Assembly (NCBI GenBank): GCA_038255145.1
Contig: JBBSLP010000005.1
Coordinates: forward strand, 62,001 to 126,000
Length of the DNA stretch: 64,000 nucleotides
Origin: WHTX01 sp038255145
GTDB lineage: Bacteria; Actinomycetota; Acidimicrobiia; Acidimicrobiales; CAIXPF01
Direction: 5' to 3'
Positions 7,740 through 16,176 of this stretch are shown here, piece after piece. Positions within the stretch are counted from its first letter, which is position 1, and each line of letters opens with the position of its first letter. The translations under genes and the position numbers were made by a program. The notes below the pieces were generated by a model. That model did not search any database. It was given only the letters and a program-made list of their open reading frames with translations, and was not told the DNA's origin.

Positions 7740-8606
7740 ATGCGCGTCGGCGTCATGATGTTCCCGACCGACAAGGCCATCCAGCCCATCGAGCTCGCCC
7801 GCGAGACCGAGGACCGGGGCTTCGCTTCGCTGTGGTTTCCCGAGCACAGCCACATCCCCGTCTCCCGCGACACCCCCTGGGGTGGGCCGCAGCGCAAGGA
7901 CGCACCTCCTCTGCCCGAGGAGTACTGGCGCACCCACGACCAGTTCGTGGCCCTGGCTGCGGCCGCGGCGGTGACCACGAGCCTGCGCCTGGGCACGGGC
8001 ATCTGCCTGGCCGCGCAGCGCGACCCCATCTGGCTGGCCAAGCAGGTGGCGTCGCTCGACGCCATCTCCGGCGGTCGCGTCGACTTCGGCATCGGCTACG
8101 GCTGGAACATCGAGGAGATGGCCAGCCACGGCATCGACTTCGACACCCGGCGCGAGCGGCTGCGGGAGAACGTGCTGGCCATGAAGGAGCTGTGGACCAA
8201 GGACGAGGCCAGCTTCTCCGGCGAGTACGTCAACTTCGAGCCGTCGTGGTCGTGGCCCAAGCCCACCCAGAAGCCCTACCCCCCGGTGTGGCTGGGCGGA
8301 GGCGGCGGGCCCAAGATGTTCAAGGCCGTGGTCGAGTACGCCGATGGCTGGATGCCCATCGGCGGGCGCTACCCCATCCTCGAAGAGGTGGCCAACCTGC
8401 GCCACACCGCCGAGGACGCGGGCCGGGACCCGGCCACCATCTCCTTGGGCCTGTTCGGGGCCAAGCCCGACCAGGGCTACATCGAGGAGCTGGCCGACGC
8501 CGGCTTCGAGTTCGTGGCGCTGGGCCTGCCCCCGGCCGAGCCGTCCACGGTGTTGCCCCTGCTCGACCGCTATGCCCCCCTGGTCGAGCACTTCAACAAC
8601 GCCTGA
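7740..8606 (+). CDS. LLM-class (luciferase-like) F420-dependent oxidoreductase
   Basis: 288 aa TIM-barrel flavin/F420 oxidoreductase of the bacterial luciferase superfamily. Typical blocks are 'ELARETEDRGFASLWFPEH', 'LRLGTGICLAAQRDP' and 'GGRVDFGIGYGWNIEEMASHG' in shortened form ('GGRVDFGIGYGWN'), plus 'PPVWLGGGG'. Actinobacterial members use coenzyme F420, and F420 rather than FMN is inferred from that. The ATG at 7740 follows a purine-rich GAAAGAGGGGG ribosome binding site. A TAGGGT hexamer about 37 nt further upstream is a plausible -10. A hairpin at 8648-8673 ends the unit. Confidence 0.88.
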   Translation: MRVGVMMFPTDKAIQPIELARETEDRGFASLWFPEHSHIPVSRDTPWGGPQRKDAPPLPEEYWRTHDQFVALAAAAAVTTSLRLGTGICLAAQRDPIWLAKQVASLDAISGGRVDFGIGYGWNIEEMASHGIDFDTRRERLRENVLAMKELWTKDEASFSGEYVNFEPSWSWPKPTQKPYPPVWLGGGGGPKMFKAVVEYADGWMPIGGRYPILEEVANLRHTAEDAGRDPATISLGLFGAKPDQGYIEELADAGFEFVALGLPPAEPSTVLPLLDRYAPLVEHFNNA

Positions 8607-8647
8607 CGCCTGTCGGGCGACAGCGGCGGCGGCACGCGAGGTTCGAG

Positions 8648-8673
8648 CGACGGCCCTCCTCGGGGGGCCGTCG
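8648..8673 (+). terminator. Hairpin terminator after the LLM oxidoreductase
   Basis: Perfect 9-bp stem (8648-8656 CGACGGCCC, 8665-8673 GGGCCGTCG) with an 8-nt loop, 42 bp after the stop codon. There is no T-run, as is usual in very GC-rich actinobacteria. Confidence 0.6.
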
Positions 8674-8729
8674 CCGCGCGCCGTGCCTCCAGGTTGCCGT
8701 TACGGACGGATTACGATTGCGGCATTCTG

Positions 8730-10205
8730 ATGAAGGCGGTGTACCTCATGATCGGACGATCGTCCCTACCCCGAAGGCGATTGGCAGCGCTCGTGTCCCT
8801 GCTCGTGGCCACGCTGTTCGCCGTGGGCCCGGTGGGAGCCCAGACCCTGCAACCGGCGGCCAACGGCCGCATCAACGTGACGGCCACGTTCCGCGGCCAA
8901 CCGGTGGGCAACCTCGCCGTGCTCATCAACAACAGCGCCACCAACCCCAACACCATCAACAACTTCGACGGTGCCAACTTCACCGGCGCCGGCGGCACCT
9001 ACAGCCGTGACCTGCCCCGGGGCAACTACGACGTCCACGTGGCCGACTACCCGAACAACAACTCCGTCTACGGCAGCCAGGTCATCTACGAGATCAACCT
9101 GCCCGACGGTGGCAACGTGAACGTGGCCTTCGAGCTCGACCAGCCCGCAGGCTCCATCACCGGCGTCGTCACCCGGCCCGACGGCTCACCGGCCGCCGGC
9201 GTGCTCGTCGACGCCTTCGGCTCCAGCGCCGCGGGCGACACCGCCCCCTTCGGCTGGGGCAACGTGCGCACGGGCGCCGACGGCAGCTACACGCTGGGAC
9301 GCCTGCGCCCCAACGAGTACTACGTCATCTTCGCCTCCGAGATCGGCTACCGCATCGAGGGCACGCCGGTGCGGGCCGGGCAGACCACCACCAACGTGAA
9401 CCTGCCCAACCCCGGCCCCTACGGCTTCGTGGGTGGCGGGGGTAGCGGCGGCGGCGGCGGGACCCTGCCCGGTGGCCTGCCTGCCGGGTCCCTGCCCACC
9501 CTGGGCGGCCATGTGCCCGTGGTCGGGGACTGGGACGGCAACGGCACCGACACCCCCGGGGTGCGGGCCGACATCCACTTCCTGCTGCTCAACTCGATCC
9601 GCACCGCTGTGGACCCCGACGTGGTGGCGTCCTTCGGTGCTCCCGAGCACCTGCCCCTGAGCGGGGACTGGGACGGCAACGGTAGCGACACCATCGGCGT
9701 GTGGGCCGGTGGCTGGTTCCTCCTGAAGAACAGCAACACCAGCGGGGGAGACCCTGACATCGCCGCCCTGTTCGGCAACCCCGACGCCGTGCCCCTGGTG
9801 GGCGACTGGGACGGCGACGGTCGCGACAGCATCGGCATGTGGAGCGGTGGCACCTTCTTCCTGAGCAACGGACAGAAGACCACGGGTGCCGCTGACCTGG
9901 TCTTCGCCTACGGCAACCCCACCTCGGTCCCCCTGGTGGGTGACTGGGACGGCGACGGCACGGACACGGTGGGCATCTGGGAGAACGGCACGTTCTTCTT
10001 CCGCAACAGCAACACCGCCGGCTTCGGCGAGGTCACCTCGACGTTCGGCAACCCCGACGACGTGCCCCTGGTGGGTGACTGGGACGGCAACGGCACCGAC
10101 ACCGTCGGCATCCGCCGGGGCAGCACCTTCGCCGTGAGCAACGTGCTCAGCGGCCGCGTCGATGCCGAGGTCGTCTACGGCGCCCCCACCTCGGTCCGTC
10201 GCTGA
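8730..10205 (+). CDS. Secreted protein with carboxypeptidase-regulatory-like domain and five FG-GAP/VCBS-like repeats
   Basis: 491 aa from ATG 8730; ATG 8748 (485 aa) is equally possible and has a weak AAGGCGG upstream. It has an Arg-rich n-region and hydrophobic h-region with predicted cleavage near 'VGAQT'. Next come beta-sandwich domains with 'GVVTRPDGSPAAGVLVDAFG' in part ('DGSPAAGVLVDAFG'), then a Gly-rich linker. Five repeats of about 46-48 aa follow, each centred on '(V/L)GDWDGNGTDTxGxW' (9511-10150). The Asp-rich loops resemble calcium-binding FG-GAP/VCBS blades of a beta-propeller. The protein is probably exported and may be a surface or adhesion protein. TACGAT at 8712-8717 is a plausible -10. 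Confidence 0.82.
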   Translation: MKAVYLMIGRSSLPRRRLAALVSLLVATLFAVGPVGAQTLQPAANGRINVTATFRGQPVGNLAVLINNSATNPNTINNFDGANFTGAGGTYSRDLPRGNYDVHVADYPNNNSVYGSQVIYEINLPDGGNVNVAFELDQPAGSITGVVTRPDGSPAAGVLVDAFGSSAAGDTAPFGWGNVRTGADGSYTLGRLRPNEYYVIFASEIGYRIEGTPVRAGQTTTNVNLPNPGPYGFVGGGGSGGGGGTLPGGLPAGSLPTLGGHVPVVGDWDGNGTDTPGVRADIHFLLLNSIRTAVDPDVVASFGAPEHLPLSGDWDGNGSDTIGVWAGGWFLLKNSNTSGGDPDIAALFGNPDAVPLVGDWDGDGRDSIGMWSGGTFFLSNGQKTTGAADLVFAYGNPTSVPLVGDWDGDGTDTVGIWENGTFFFRNSNTAGFGEVTSTFGNPDDVPLVGDWDGNGTDTVGIRRGSTFAVSNVLSGRVDAEVVYGAPTSVRR

Positions 10206-10262
10206 TCTCCTCGGCCCATCGCCAGCGTCGGGAGGTCCCCTCCCCGCGCTCGAGACCATGGT

Positions 10263-10295
10263 CCCGGTGCGCTGTCGACCCGACGGCGCACCGGG
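10263..10295 (+). terminator. Hairpin terminator after the FG-GAP-like gene
   Basis: 9-bp stem CCCGGTGCG (10263-10271) and CGCACCGGG (10287-10295) with a 15-nt loop, followed by TAGGTCTTT. It lies 58 bp after the stop. Confidence 0.6.
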
Positions 10296-10383
10296 TAGGT
10301 CTTTGGTCCCGAAAGGGGCTGTAACGGCGTGAGGAGCATCGGAATGTAGTGACACCTCCCGCCGCCGCTGGTACACGGTGTGC

Positions 10384-11079
10384 ATGGCGGAGAAGCGACG
10401 GGGCCTACGGGCGTACCGGCGGGCGTGGTCGGCGCGCTCGCTCGGGGGAGCGGCACGACCGGAGCACGATGCGGTCGGTCATGGGGCGGTCCACGACCAG
10501 CAGGCGGTCCACGACCAACACGCGGTCGATGGGTGCCAGGCCGGCGCCCCCCGCGGCAGCACGGCCCGCACGGCGTCAGCGCCGGCACAGGGCCATGACC
10601 CAGTGGTGGGCGGCGGCCTGCTGGCGGACAGGCTCGGCTTCGAGGCCGAGCGGGGCGCGCTGGCCCTGGCCACCATCGACTACCCGTGGCCCGACGTGCT
10701 CGACGGCTGGACCATCTACTTCCTGCCCGGACGACCGGGCCTGCTCGGGGGCACGTGGACCTACGAGCACCGCATCGAGGTCTACGTGCGTCCCGAGCAC
10801 ACCGTGCTCGAGGTGGCGTTCACCCTGGCCCACGAGTTGGGCCACGCCGTGGACGTGGTGCGGCTGTGCGACGTGGGCCGGGCCCGGTGGCGCTCGGCCC
10901 GGGGCATCGCCTACGACGTGCCCTGGTGGGTGGAGAGCGGCGCCACCGACTTCGACAGCTGCTCGGGCGACTGGGCCGAGGCCTTCGCCGTGTGGCAGGT
11001 CGGCGGCCACAGTGCCAGCCGGGCCGCGGCCCAGCCCACCCCCGCCCAGCTCCGCCTCCTGGCCCGTCTGGCCAGCTGA
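10384..11079 (+). CDS. Putative zinc metalloprotein with HELGH motif
   Basis: 231 aa. The C-terminal half has 'LAHELGHAVDVV', an HExGH zinc-protease motif, followed by 'WWVESGATDFDSC' and 'DWAEAFAVWQVGG', where a downstream Glu/Asp could complete the metal site. Small secreted or cytosolic actinobacterial proteins of this kind are uncharacterised. The first 70 or so residues are low complexity. They include a short tandem repeat (10486-10521, two 18-bp units) giving 'AVHDQ' twice, and no signal peptide is recognisable. The true start is therefore uncertain: GTG 10378 or a later codon are alternatives. Confidence 0.6.
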   Translation: MAEKRRGLRAYRRAWSARSLGGAARPEHDAVGHGAVHDQQAVHDQHAVDGCQAGAPRGSTARTASAPAQGHDPVVGGGLLADRLGFEAERGALALATIDYPWPDVLDGWTIYFLPGRPGLLGGTWTYEHRIEVYVRPEHTVLEVAFTLAHELGHAVDVVRLCDVGRARWRSARGIAYDVPWWVESGATDFDSCSGDWAEAFAVWQVGGHSASRAAAQPTPAQLRLLARLAS

Positions 11080-11122
11080 CCAGCCCCCGGCCCGAGGTCG
11101 GGTGGGCGGCCCGTCGTCCCCC

Positions 11123-13183
11123 TCAGCTGTGGGCGGCGGCGATGAGGCGGTCGGTCAGGTGGGCGGGCACGGTGTCGTAGTGGTCGTGCTCGGCGGTGAA
11201 GCGGCCCCGACCCCCGGACAGGGAGCGCAGGTCGATGGCGTAGCGCAGCAGCTCAGCCCGGGGGACCAGGGCCACGATGAGCTGCTCGCCGTCCCCGGCC
11301 GCCTCGGTGCCCTGGACCCGGCCCCGGCGGGAGTTGAGGTCGCCGAGCACGTCGCCCTGGGCGGCCAGGGGGACGATGACCTCGACCCGGGAGATGGGCT
11401 CGAGCAGGGCGGGCTCGGCCCGGGTGCACGCCTCGCGGAAGCCGGCCCTGCCGGCCATGCGGAAGCTCATCTCGTCGGAGTCCACGGCGTGGAACTTGCC
11501 GTCGTAGCAGGTGACCTGGACGTCGACGACGGGGAAGCCCAGGGCGCCGCCCTCGGCCATGAGCTCGGCCACCCCCCGCTCCACGGCGGGGATGTACTGG
11601 CGGGGGATGGCACCGCCGACGATGGCGTCGACGAACTCGAAGCCCTCACCCCGGCCCCGGGGCTCGACCCGTAGCGAGCACACGCCGAACTGGCCCCGGC
11701 CCCCGGACTGCTTCTTGTGGCGGCCCTCGGCCTCGGCCCGGCCCTGCACCGTCTCCCGGTAGGCGACGCGCACGTCCTCGGTGTCCACGGCCACGCCGAA
11801 CTTGCGGGCCATCTTGTCGAGGCTGGCCCGCAGGTGGGTCTCGCCGTGGCTCCAGAGGATGGTCTGGTGGGTCTCGTCGTTGCGCTCGAGGCGCAGGGAC
11901 GGGTCCTCCTCCAGCAGGCGGTGCAGGGCCACGGACAACTTGTCGTCGTCGGCCTGGGTGCGGGCCCGCACCGCCGTGGGCAGGCTGGGCTCGGGCAGCT
12001 CGACGGCGGGCACGGTGACGGGCTTGCCCCGGGGCGCCAGGGTGTCGCCGGTGTGCACGTCGGCCAGCTTGGCCACGGCCACCAGGTCACCGGTCACCGC
12101 GGCGTCCACGGGGGACTGGTCGCCGCCCCGCATGCCCAGCAGGGTGTGCAGGCGGACGTCGTGGCCCGTGCTCGAGCCCACCAGGTGCAGGTCGTGGTCG
12201 ATGCGGCCCGACAGCACCTTCATGAGCGAGAGCTGGCCCACGTGGCGGTCGGCCACGGTCTTGAACACGTAGGCCAGCGGTTCGCCGCCGGGATCGGGGG
12301 TGATGCCCACCGGCTGACCCCCGGCCAGCAGGGTGACCTCACCCCGGTCGAGGGGGGAGGGACCGATGTCGCAGATCAGGTCGAGCAACCGGTCCACACC
12401 CACCTGGCGGGTGGCGGATCCGCACAGCACGGGGAACACCTCGCCCCGGGCCACCTCGCCGGCCAGGGCGCTGGTCAGGGCCACCGCTTCGGGCACCACC
12501 CCGTCGAGGTAGGCCTCGAGCAGGGCGTCGTCTCCGGCCACGATGCCCTCGACCAGGGCGTCGTGGACCTCGACCTCGTGACGGGCCAGCTCGGCGGGCA
12601 CGGCCGCGGTGTGGCTGCGGCCGTCCTCGTACTCATAGGCGGTGTCGGTGAGCAGGTCGATCACGCCGTGCAGCTCGGCCTCGGTCCCCTCGGGCAGCTC
12701 GACGGCGGCCACGGCGGCACCGAAGTGGTCCGCAAGGTCGGCGAGCACGGCCTCGAAGTCGGCCCGCTCCCGGTCCAGCTTGTTGACGAAGAAGGCCCGG
12801 GGGATGCCCTGGCGCTCGGCCATGCGCCAGATCACCTCGGTCTGGACCTCGACGCCGTCCACGCCACTGATGACGAAGACGGCCAGGTCGGCCACCCGCA
12901 ACGCGGCGGCGACCTCGCCGATGAAGTCGGGGAAGCCCGGCGTGTCGAGCAGGTTGACCTTGTGGCCCCGCCAGTCGAACTGGGCCACGCCCAGGCTCAT
13001 GGACATGGCCCGGTCGCGTTCTTCAGGGTCGTGGTCCATGACGGTGTTGCCGTCCTCGACCCGCCCCAGGCGGTTGGTCGCCCCGGCCTGGTGCAACATG
13101 GCCTCGGCCAACGTGGTCTTGCCCGTGTGGCCATGGCCCACGAGCACCACGTTGCGGATCTCTGACGGCGTCGCTGGCTTCAC
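11123..13183 (-). CDS. Elongation factor G-like protein EF-G2
   Basis: 686 aa with the full EF-G layout: G domain, domains II-III, IV and V. The P-loop is 'GHGHTGKTTL', G3 is 'DTPGFPDF' and G4 is 'NKLDRE'. The canonical switch I 'RGITI' is replaced by 'RAMSMSL', which marks the EF-G2/FusA2-like paralogues rather than the main translocase. Function in this class is not settled, and ribosome-associated GTPase activity is expected. The GTG at 13183 was chosen because homology starts at 'PSEIRNVVLVGHG'; upstream in-frame sequence is unrelated. It is divergent from the zinc-ribbon gene at 13345. Confidence 0.9.
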   Translation of the reverse strand: MKPATPSEIRNVVLVGHGHTGKTTLAEAMLHQAGATNRLGRVEDGNTVMDHDPEERDRAMSMSLGVAQFDWRGHKVNLLDTPGFPDFIGEVAAALRVADLAVFVISGVDGVEVQTEVIWRMAERQGIPRAFFVNKLDRERADFEAVLADLADHFGAAVAAVELPEGTEAELHGVIDLLTDTAYEYEDGRSHTAAVPAELARHEVEVHDALVEGIVAGDDALLEAYLDGVVPEAVALTSALAGEVARGEVFPVLCGSATRQVGVDRLLDLICDIGPSPLDRGEVTLLAGGQPVGITPDPGGEPLAYVFKTVADRHVGQLSLMKVLSGRIDHDLHLVGSSTGHDVRLHTLLGMRGGDQSPVDAAVTGDLVAVAKLADVHTGDTLAPRGKPVTVPAVELPEPSLPTAVRARTQADDDKLSVALHRLLEEDPSLRLERNDETHQTILWSHGETHLRASLDKMARKFGVAVDTEDVRVAYRETVQGRAEAEGRHKKQSGGRGQFGVCSLRVEPRGRGEGFEFVDAIVGGAIPRQYIPAVERGVAELMAEGGALGFPVVDVQVTCYDGKFHAVDSDEMSFRMAGRAGFREACTRAEPALLEPISRVEVIVPLAAQGDVLGDLNSRRGRVQGTEAAGDGEQLIVALVPRAELLRYAIDLRSLSGGRGRFTAEHDHYDTVPAHLTDRLIAAAHS

Positions 13184-13344
13184 GTCCGCAAACCCCCGCG
13201 TCTGGGCCCGGTCGCGGCCCTCACCCCGGCCGAGCGGTGTGTCACCTCCGGAGCAGCCGACCCCCCAGCGCCCCTGGGCCCTGACACTACCCGGGGCGTC
13301 GCCGTCGTGGGCCCTGGTCTGGGCGGTCGCTACATTTGGCGCCC

Positions 13345-14085
13345 ATGGTCGATGCACCCGGTCCCGGCTTGTCCGCCCTGCTGACGGTGCAGAGCGAGGA
13401 CAACCACATCGAGGCGGCCGAGCGGCGGCTGTCGAGCCTGCCCGAGAAGGCGGCGCTCGATGCGGTGCTGGCCGAGGTCGACGTGCTCGAGGCCGAGCTG
13501 GCCGAGCTCAACGCCCCCCGTCACGCCATCGAGCGCGAGCAGAAGCGACTGGAGGACGAGGCCGCGGGGTTGCGGGCCAAGGCGGCCGAGGCCGACAAGG
13601 TCCTCTACTCGGGCCGGGTGACGGCGCTGCGCGAGCTGCAGGCCCTCCAGGAGGAGGTCACCACGTTCAACCGGCGGGCATCGGAGCTGGAGGACCGCAT
13701 CCTCGACCTCATGGTCGACCTCGAGGGCCGCCGTGAGGGTGACGAGGAGCTGACGGCCCGGCGCGACGAGCTCGAGGCCCGGGCCCGGGCCGCCACCGTG
13801 GCCCTGGCCGAGGCCGAGTCCCGCGAGCACAACGAGATCGAGGAGGCCCGGGCCCGTCGGGCCGTGGCCGCGGCCACCGTGCCCGCCGAGGGCCTGGCCG
13901 AGTACGAGCGGGTGCGGCCCGGCTTCGGCTTCGCCACCGTGGTCCGCCTGGTCAGCGCCCGTTGCGAGGGCTGCCCCATGGTCATGCCCGCGGTGGAGGC
14001 CGACCGCATCCGCCGGCAGCCCCCGGGCCTGGCCGAGTGCAACGAGTGCGGCCGCCTGGTCCTGCACGGCCTGACGAACGCCTGA
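13345..14085 (+). CDS. Coiled-coil protein with C-terminal C4 zinc ribbon (COG1579 family)
   Basis: 246 aa. Residues of about 25-170 form a long charged coiled coil. The C-terminus carries a C4 zinc ribbon, 'CEGCPM' and 'CNECGR' about 24 residues apart. COG1579 proteins are widespread and of unknown molecular role; nucleic-acid or protein binding is presumed. The promoter is leaderless-like, with TACATT at 13331-13336 8 nt before the ATG. The next gene begins 6 nt after the stop, so it leads a small operon with the membrane protein and phosphatase. Confidence 0.88.
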   Translation: MVDAPGPGLSALLTVQSEDNHIEAAERRLSSLPEKAALDAVLAEVDVLEAELAELNAPRHAIEREQKRLEDEAAGLRAKAAEADKVLYSGRVTALRELQALQEEVTTFNRRASELEDRILDLMVDLEGRREGDEELTARRDELEARARAATVALAEAESREHNEIEEARARRAVAAATVPAEGLAEYERVRPGFGFATVVRLVSARCEGCPMVMPAVEADRIRRQPPGLAECNECGRLVLHGLTNA

Positions 14086-14091
14086 GCGCCC

Positions 14092-14610
14092 GTGTTCCTG
14101 TGGTTCGCCGGGCTGTCCATGATCATCGTGTGGTCGGTGTTCAAGAGTCCGGCCGTGGACTACCGCACCGTGGCCCTGGGGGCGGTGCTGCCCGTGGCCG
14201 AGCTGGCCGCAGGGCGGCCCCTGGTCCTGCACACCCTGGTGGCGGCGGCCTTCACCCTGGCCCTGGTGGTGCTGGTGACCACCCGGGGCGGTGCCGCCCG
14301 CCAGCGCTGGCTGGGCCTGCCCATCGGCATGCTCCTGCACCTGGTCCTCGACGGGGTGTGGGGGGACAAGGAGCTGTTCTGGTGGCCGGCCTTCGGCCTG
14401 GACTTCGCCGACCGGCGCCTGCCCGAGCTCGACCGGGGCCTGTTCGACGTGGTGCTGGAGCTGGCCGGGGCGGTGGCGCTCGTGTGGTGGTACCGCCGCT
14501 TCGGTCTGGCTGACCCCGTCCGGCGGCGCCGCTTCCTGCGCACGGGCCAGGTCGACGGTGCCGTGCCCGGGGGGCCCGGCGGGCCGGGGCGCGCTAAGAA
14601 GCGCCGATGA
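14092..14610 (+). CDS. Small integral membrane protein of unknown function
   Basis: 172 aa from a GTG. There are predicted membrane segments at about 3-17, 26-40, 46-63, 74-90 and 121-136, then a basic cytosolic tail ('RRRRFLRTG', ending 'GRAKKRR'). A short 'HLVLDGVWGDKELFWWP' stretch resembles the metal-dependent-hydrolase-like YdjM/LexA-binding membrane family, but this is only weak similarity. It overlaps the downstream phosphatase gene by 4 nt and is probably co-translated with it. Confidence 0.7.
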   Translation: MFLWFAGLSMIIVWSVFKSPAVDYRTVALGAVLPVAELAAGRPLVLHTLVAAAFTLALVVLVTTRGGAARQRWLGLPIGMLLHLVLDGVWGDKELFWWPAFGLDFADRRLPELDRGLFDVVLELAGAVALVWWYRRFGLADPVRRRRFLRTGQVDGAVPGGPGGPGRAKKRR

Positions 14611-15179
14611 TCATCCTCGTGCGCCACGGCCGGACCAAGGCGAACGCCAGTGGCCTGCTCCAGGGCCGGGTCGACAACCCCCTCGACGACCTGGGCCGGG
14701 TCCAGGCCGCGGCCATCGCCGCGTCGATCCCCCGCCCCGTGCGGGTGGTGGCCAGCCCCCTGCTGCGGGCCCGTCAGACGGCCGAGGCCTTCGGCTGCCC
14801 CATCGAGATCGACGAGCGCTGGATCGAGCTCGACTACGGCCATTGGGACGAGAAGCCCGTGCGGGACGTGGCCGTCCACGAGTGGGCGGCGTGGCGGGCC
14901 GATGTGGGTTTCGTGCCTCCGGGTGGGGAGAGCCTGTCGACCCTGCAGACCAGGGTGGAGGCGGCCATCGCGGAGCTGGCCGAGGAGGCGGCCGACGCCG
15001 ATGTGGTCGTGGTCAGCCACGTCAGCCCCATCAAGGCCGCGGTGGCCTGGGCCCTGGGGGGTGGGGCCGAGCTGACGTGGCGCATGTCGGTGGGCCAGGC
15101 CTCGGTGAGCCGCATCCGCACGGGCCGACCCGGCCCGGCCATGACCTCGTTCAACGAGGTCTGGCACCTCGACGGCTGA
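14607..15179 (+). CDS. Histidine phosphatase (phosphoglycerate mutase-like) family protein
   Basis: 190 aa. The catalytic 'RHG' occurs at the very N-terminus ('ILVRHGRTKAN'), followed by 'SPLLRARQTAEAF', the acid residue in 'ELDYGHWDEKP' and the second catalytic His in 'VVSHVSPIKA'. It is a broad-specificity phosphomonoesterase of the PhoE/CobC type; the substrate is unknown. It starts inside the stop of the membrane protein gene (ATGATC context). Confidence 0.9.
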   Translation: MIILVRHGRTKANASGLLQGRVDNPLDDLGRVQAAAIAASIPRPVRVVASPLLRARQTAEAFGCPIEIDERWIELDYGHWDEKPVRDVAVHEWAAWRADVGFVPPGGESLSTLQTRVEAAIAELAEEAADADVVVVSHVSPIKAAVAWALGGGAELTWRMSVGQASVSRIRTGRPGPAMTSFNEVWHLDG

Positions 15180-15249
15180 CCGGGGGGCAGCCGCCCCGTA
15201 GGGTACGGCCGCCGGGGGGTGCCGAGGGGTGGCCCGGGAGGGGAGCGCC

Positions 15250-16110
15250 ATGTGGAAGATCGGTGAGCTGACGGTCACCAAGCTCGAGGAGAAGGGGGCA
15301 GCCTGGCCGGGCTCGGTGCTGTTGGCCGAGGCCACGGCCGATGAGCTGCTGTCCCGGCCCGAGCTGCGCCCCGACTACGTCCGTGACGACGGCAAGATCA
15401 TCATCTCGTTCCACTCGTTCCTGATCTCGGTGGGGGACCGGCGCATCGTCGTGGACACCTGCGCCGGCAACGACAAGCCCCGCGACAAGCCCTTCGGCTA
15501 CCTGAGCACCGACTACCTCGAGCGCATGACCGAGGCCGGCTTCGGGCCCGACGACGTAGACACGGTCATATGTACGCACCTCCACGTGGACCACGTGGGA
15601 TGGAACACCCGGCTGGTGGACGGGCAGTGGGTGCCGACCTTCCCCAACGCCCGCTACGTCTTCGCCCGTCGTGAGTGCGAGTTCTGGGCCGAGAACGAGA
15701 ACCCCACGACGGGGGGCGGGGGCGTCGTGTTCGAGGACTCCGTGCAGCCCATCCTCGACGCCGGTCTGGCCGACCTGGTCGAGCCGGGTGCCGAGGTGGC
15801 CCCGGGCGTGACCGTGGTGTCCACGCCGGGCCACACGCCGGGCCACGTGGCCGTGCTGCTGAGCTCGGGGGGCGAGCAGGCCGTCATCACCGGCGACCTG
15901 ATCCACCACCCCGTGCAGGTCGAGCAACCCACCTGGCACTGCCTGGCCGATTCCGACCCCGACCAGGGCGTGGCCACCCGCCAGGCCTTCCTGGCCGAGC
16001 ACGCCGGGGCGGCCAGCCTGGTCCTGGGCACCCACTTCGGCGGATCCAGCGCCGGCCACGTGGTGGCGGCTGACGGCGCCGACGGCTGGCGCTGGACCCC
16101 CCGCAACTAG
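15250..16110 (+). CDS. MBL-fold metallo-hydrolase
   Basis: 286 aa metallo-beta-lactamase fold protein. The metal-binding block is 'CTHLHVDHVGW' (HxHxDH), with further ligands in 'TPGHTPGHVAV' and 'ITGDLIHHP' and the final His in 'LGTHFGG'. It belongs to the group of lactonase/hydrolase-like MBL proteins (AttM/AiiB-like layout); the substrate is not predictable. ATG 15250 is preceded by GGGAGGGGAG at proper spacing. The convergent gene at 16177 is separated by a strong bidirectional hairpin. Confidence 0.88.
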   Translation: MWKIGELTVTKLEEKGAAWPGSVLLAEATADELLSRPELRPDYVRDDGKIIISFHSFLISVGDRRIVVDTCAGNDKPRDKPFGYLSTDYLERMTEAGFGPDDVDTVICTHLHVDHVGWNTRLVDGQWVPTFPNARYVFARRECEFWAENENPTTGGGGVVFEDSVQPILDAGLADLVEPGAEVAPGVTVVSTPGHTPGHVAVLLSSGGEQAVITGDLIHHPVQVEQPTWHCLADSDPDQGVATRQAFLAEHAGAASLVLGTHFGGSSAGHVVAADGADGWRWTPRN

Positions 16111-16131
16111 CCGACCCGGTCCCCGGCCCCC

Positions 16132-16163
16132 GGGCAGCATCCGCAGATCAGCGGATGCTGCCC
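16132..16163. terminator. Bidirectional hairpin terminator between convergent genes
   Basis: Perfect 13-bp stem (16132-16144 GGGCAGCATCCGC, 16151-16163 GCGGATGCTGCCC) with a 6-nt loop, centred between the stop codons of the MBL hydrolase (+) and the alpha/beta hydrolase (-). Confidence 0.85.
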
Positions 16164-16176
16164 AACAGGGTGCTGA

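Noticed and set aside
10349..11674. Alternative plus-strand frame over the HELGH gene and the EF-G2 3' end
   Set aside because: It is antisense to EF-G2 and Arg/Ser/Pro-rich, whereas the 10384 frame holds the zinc motif.
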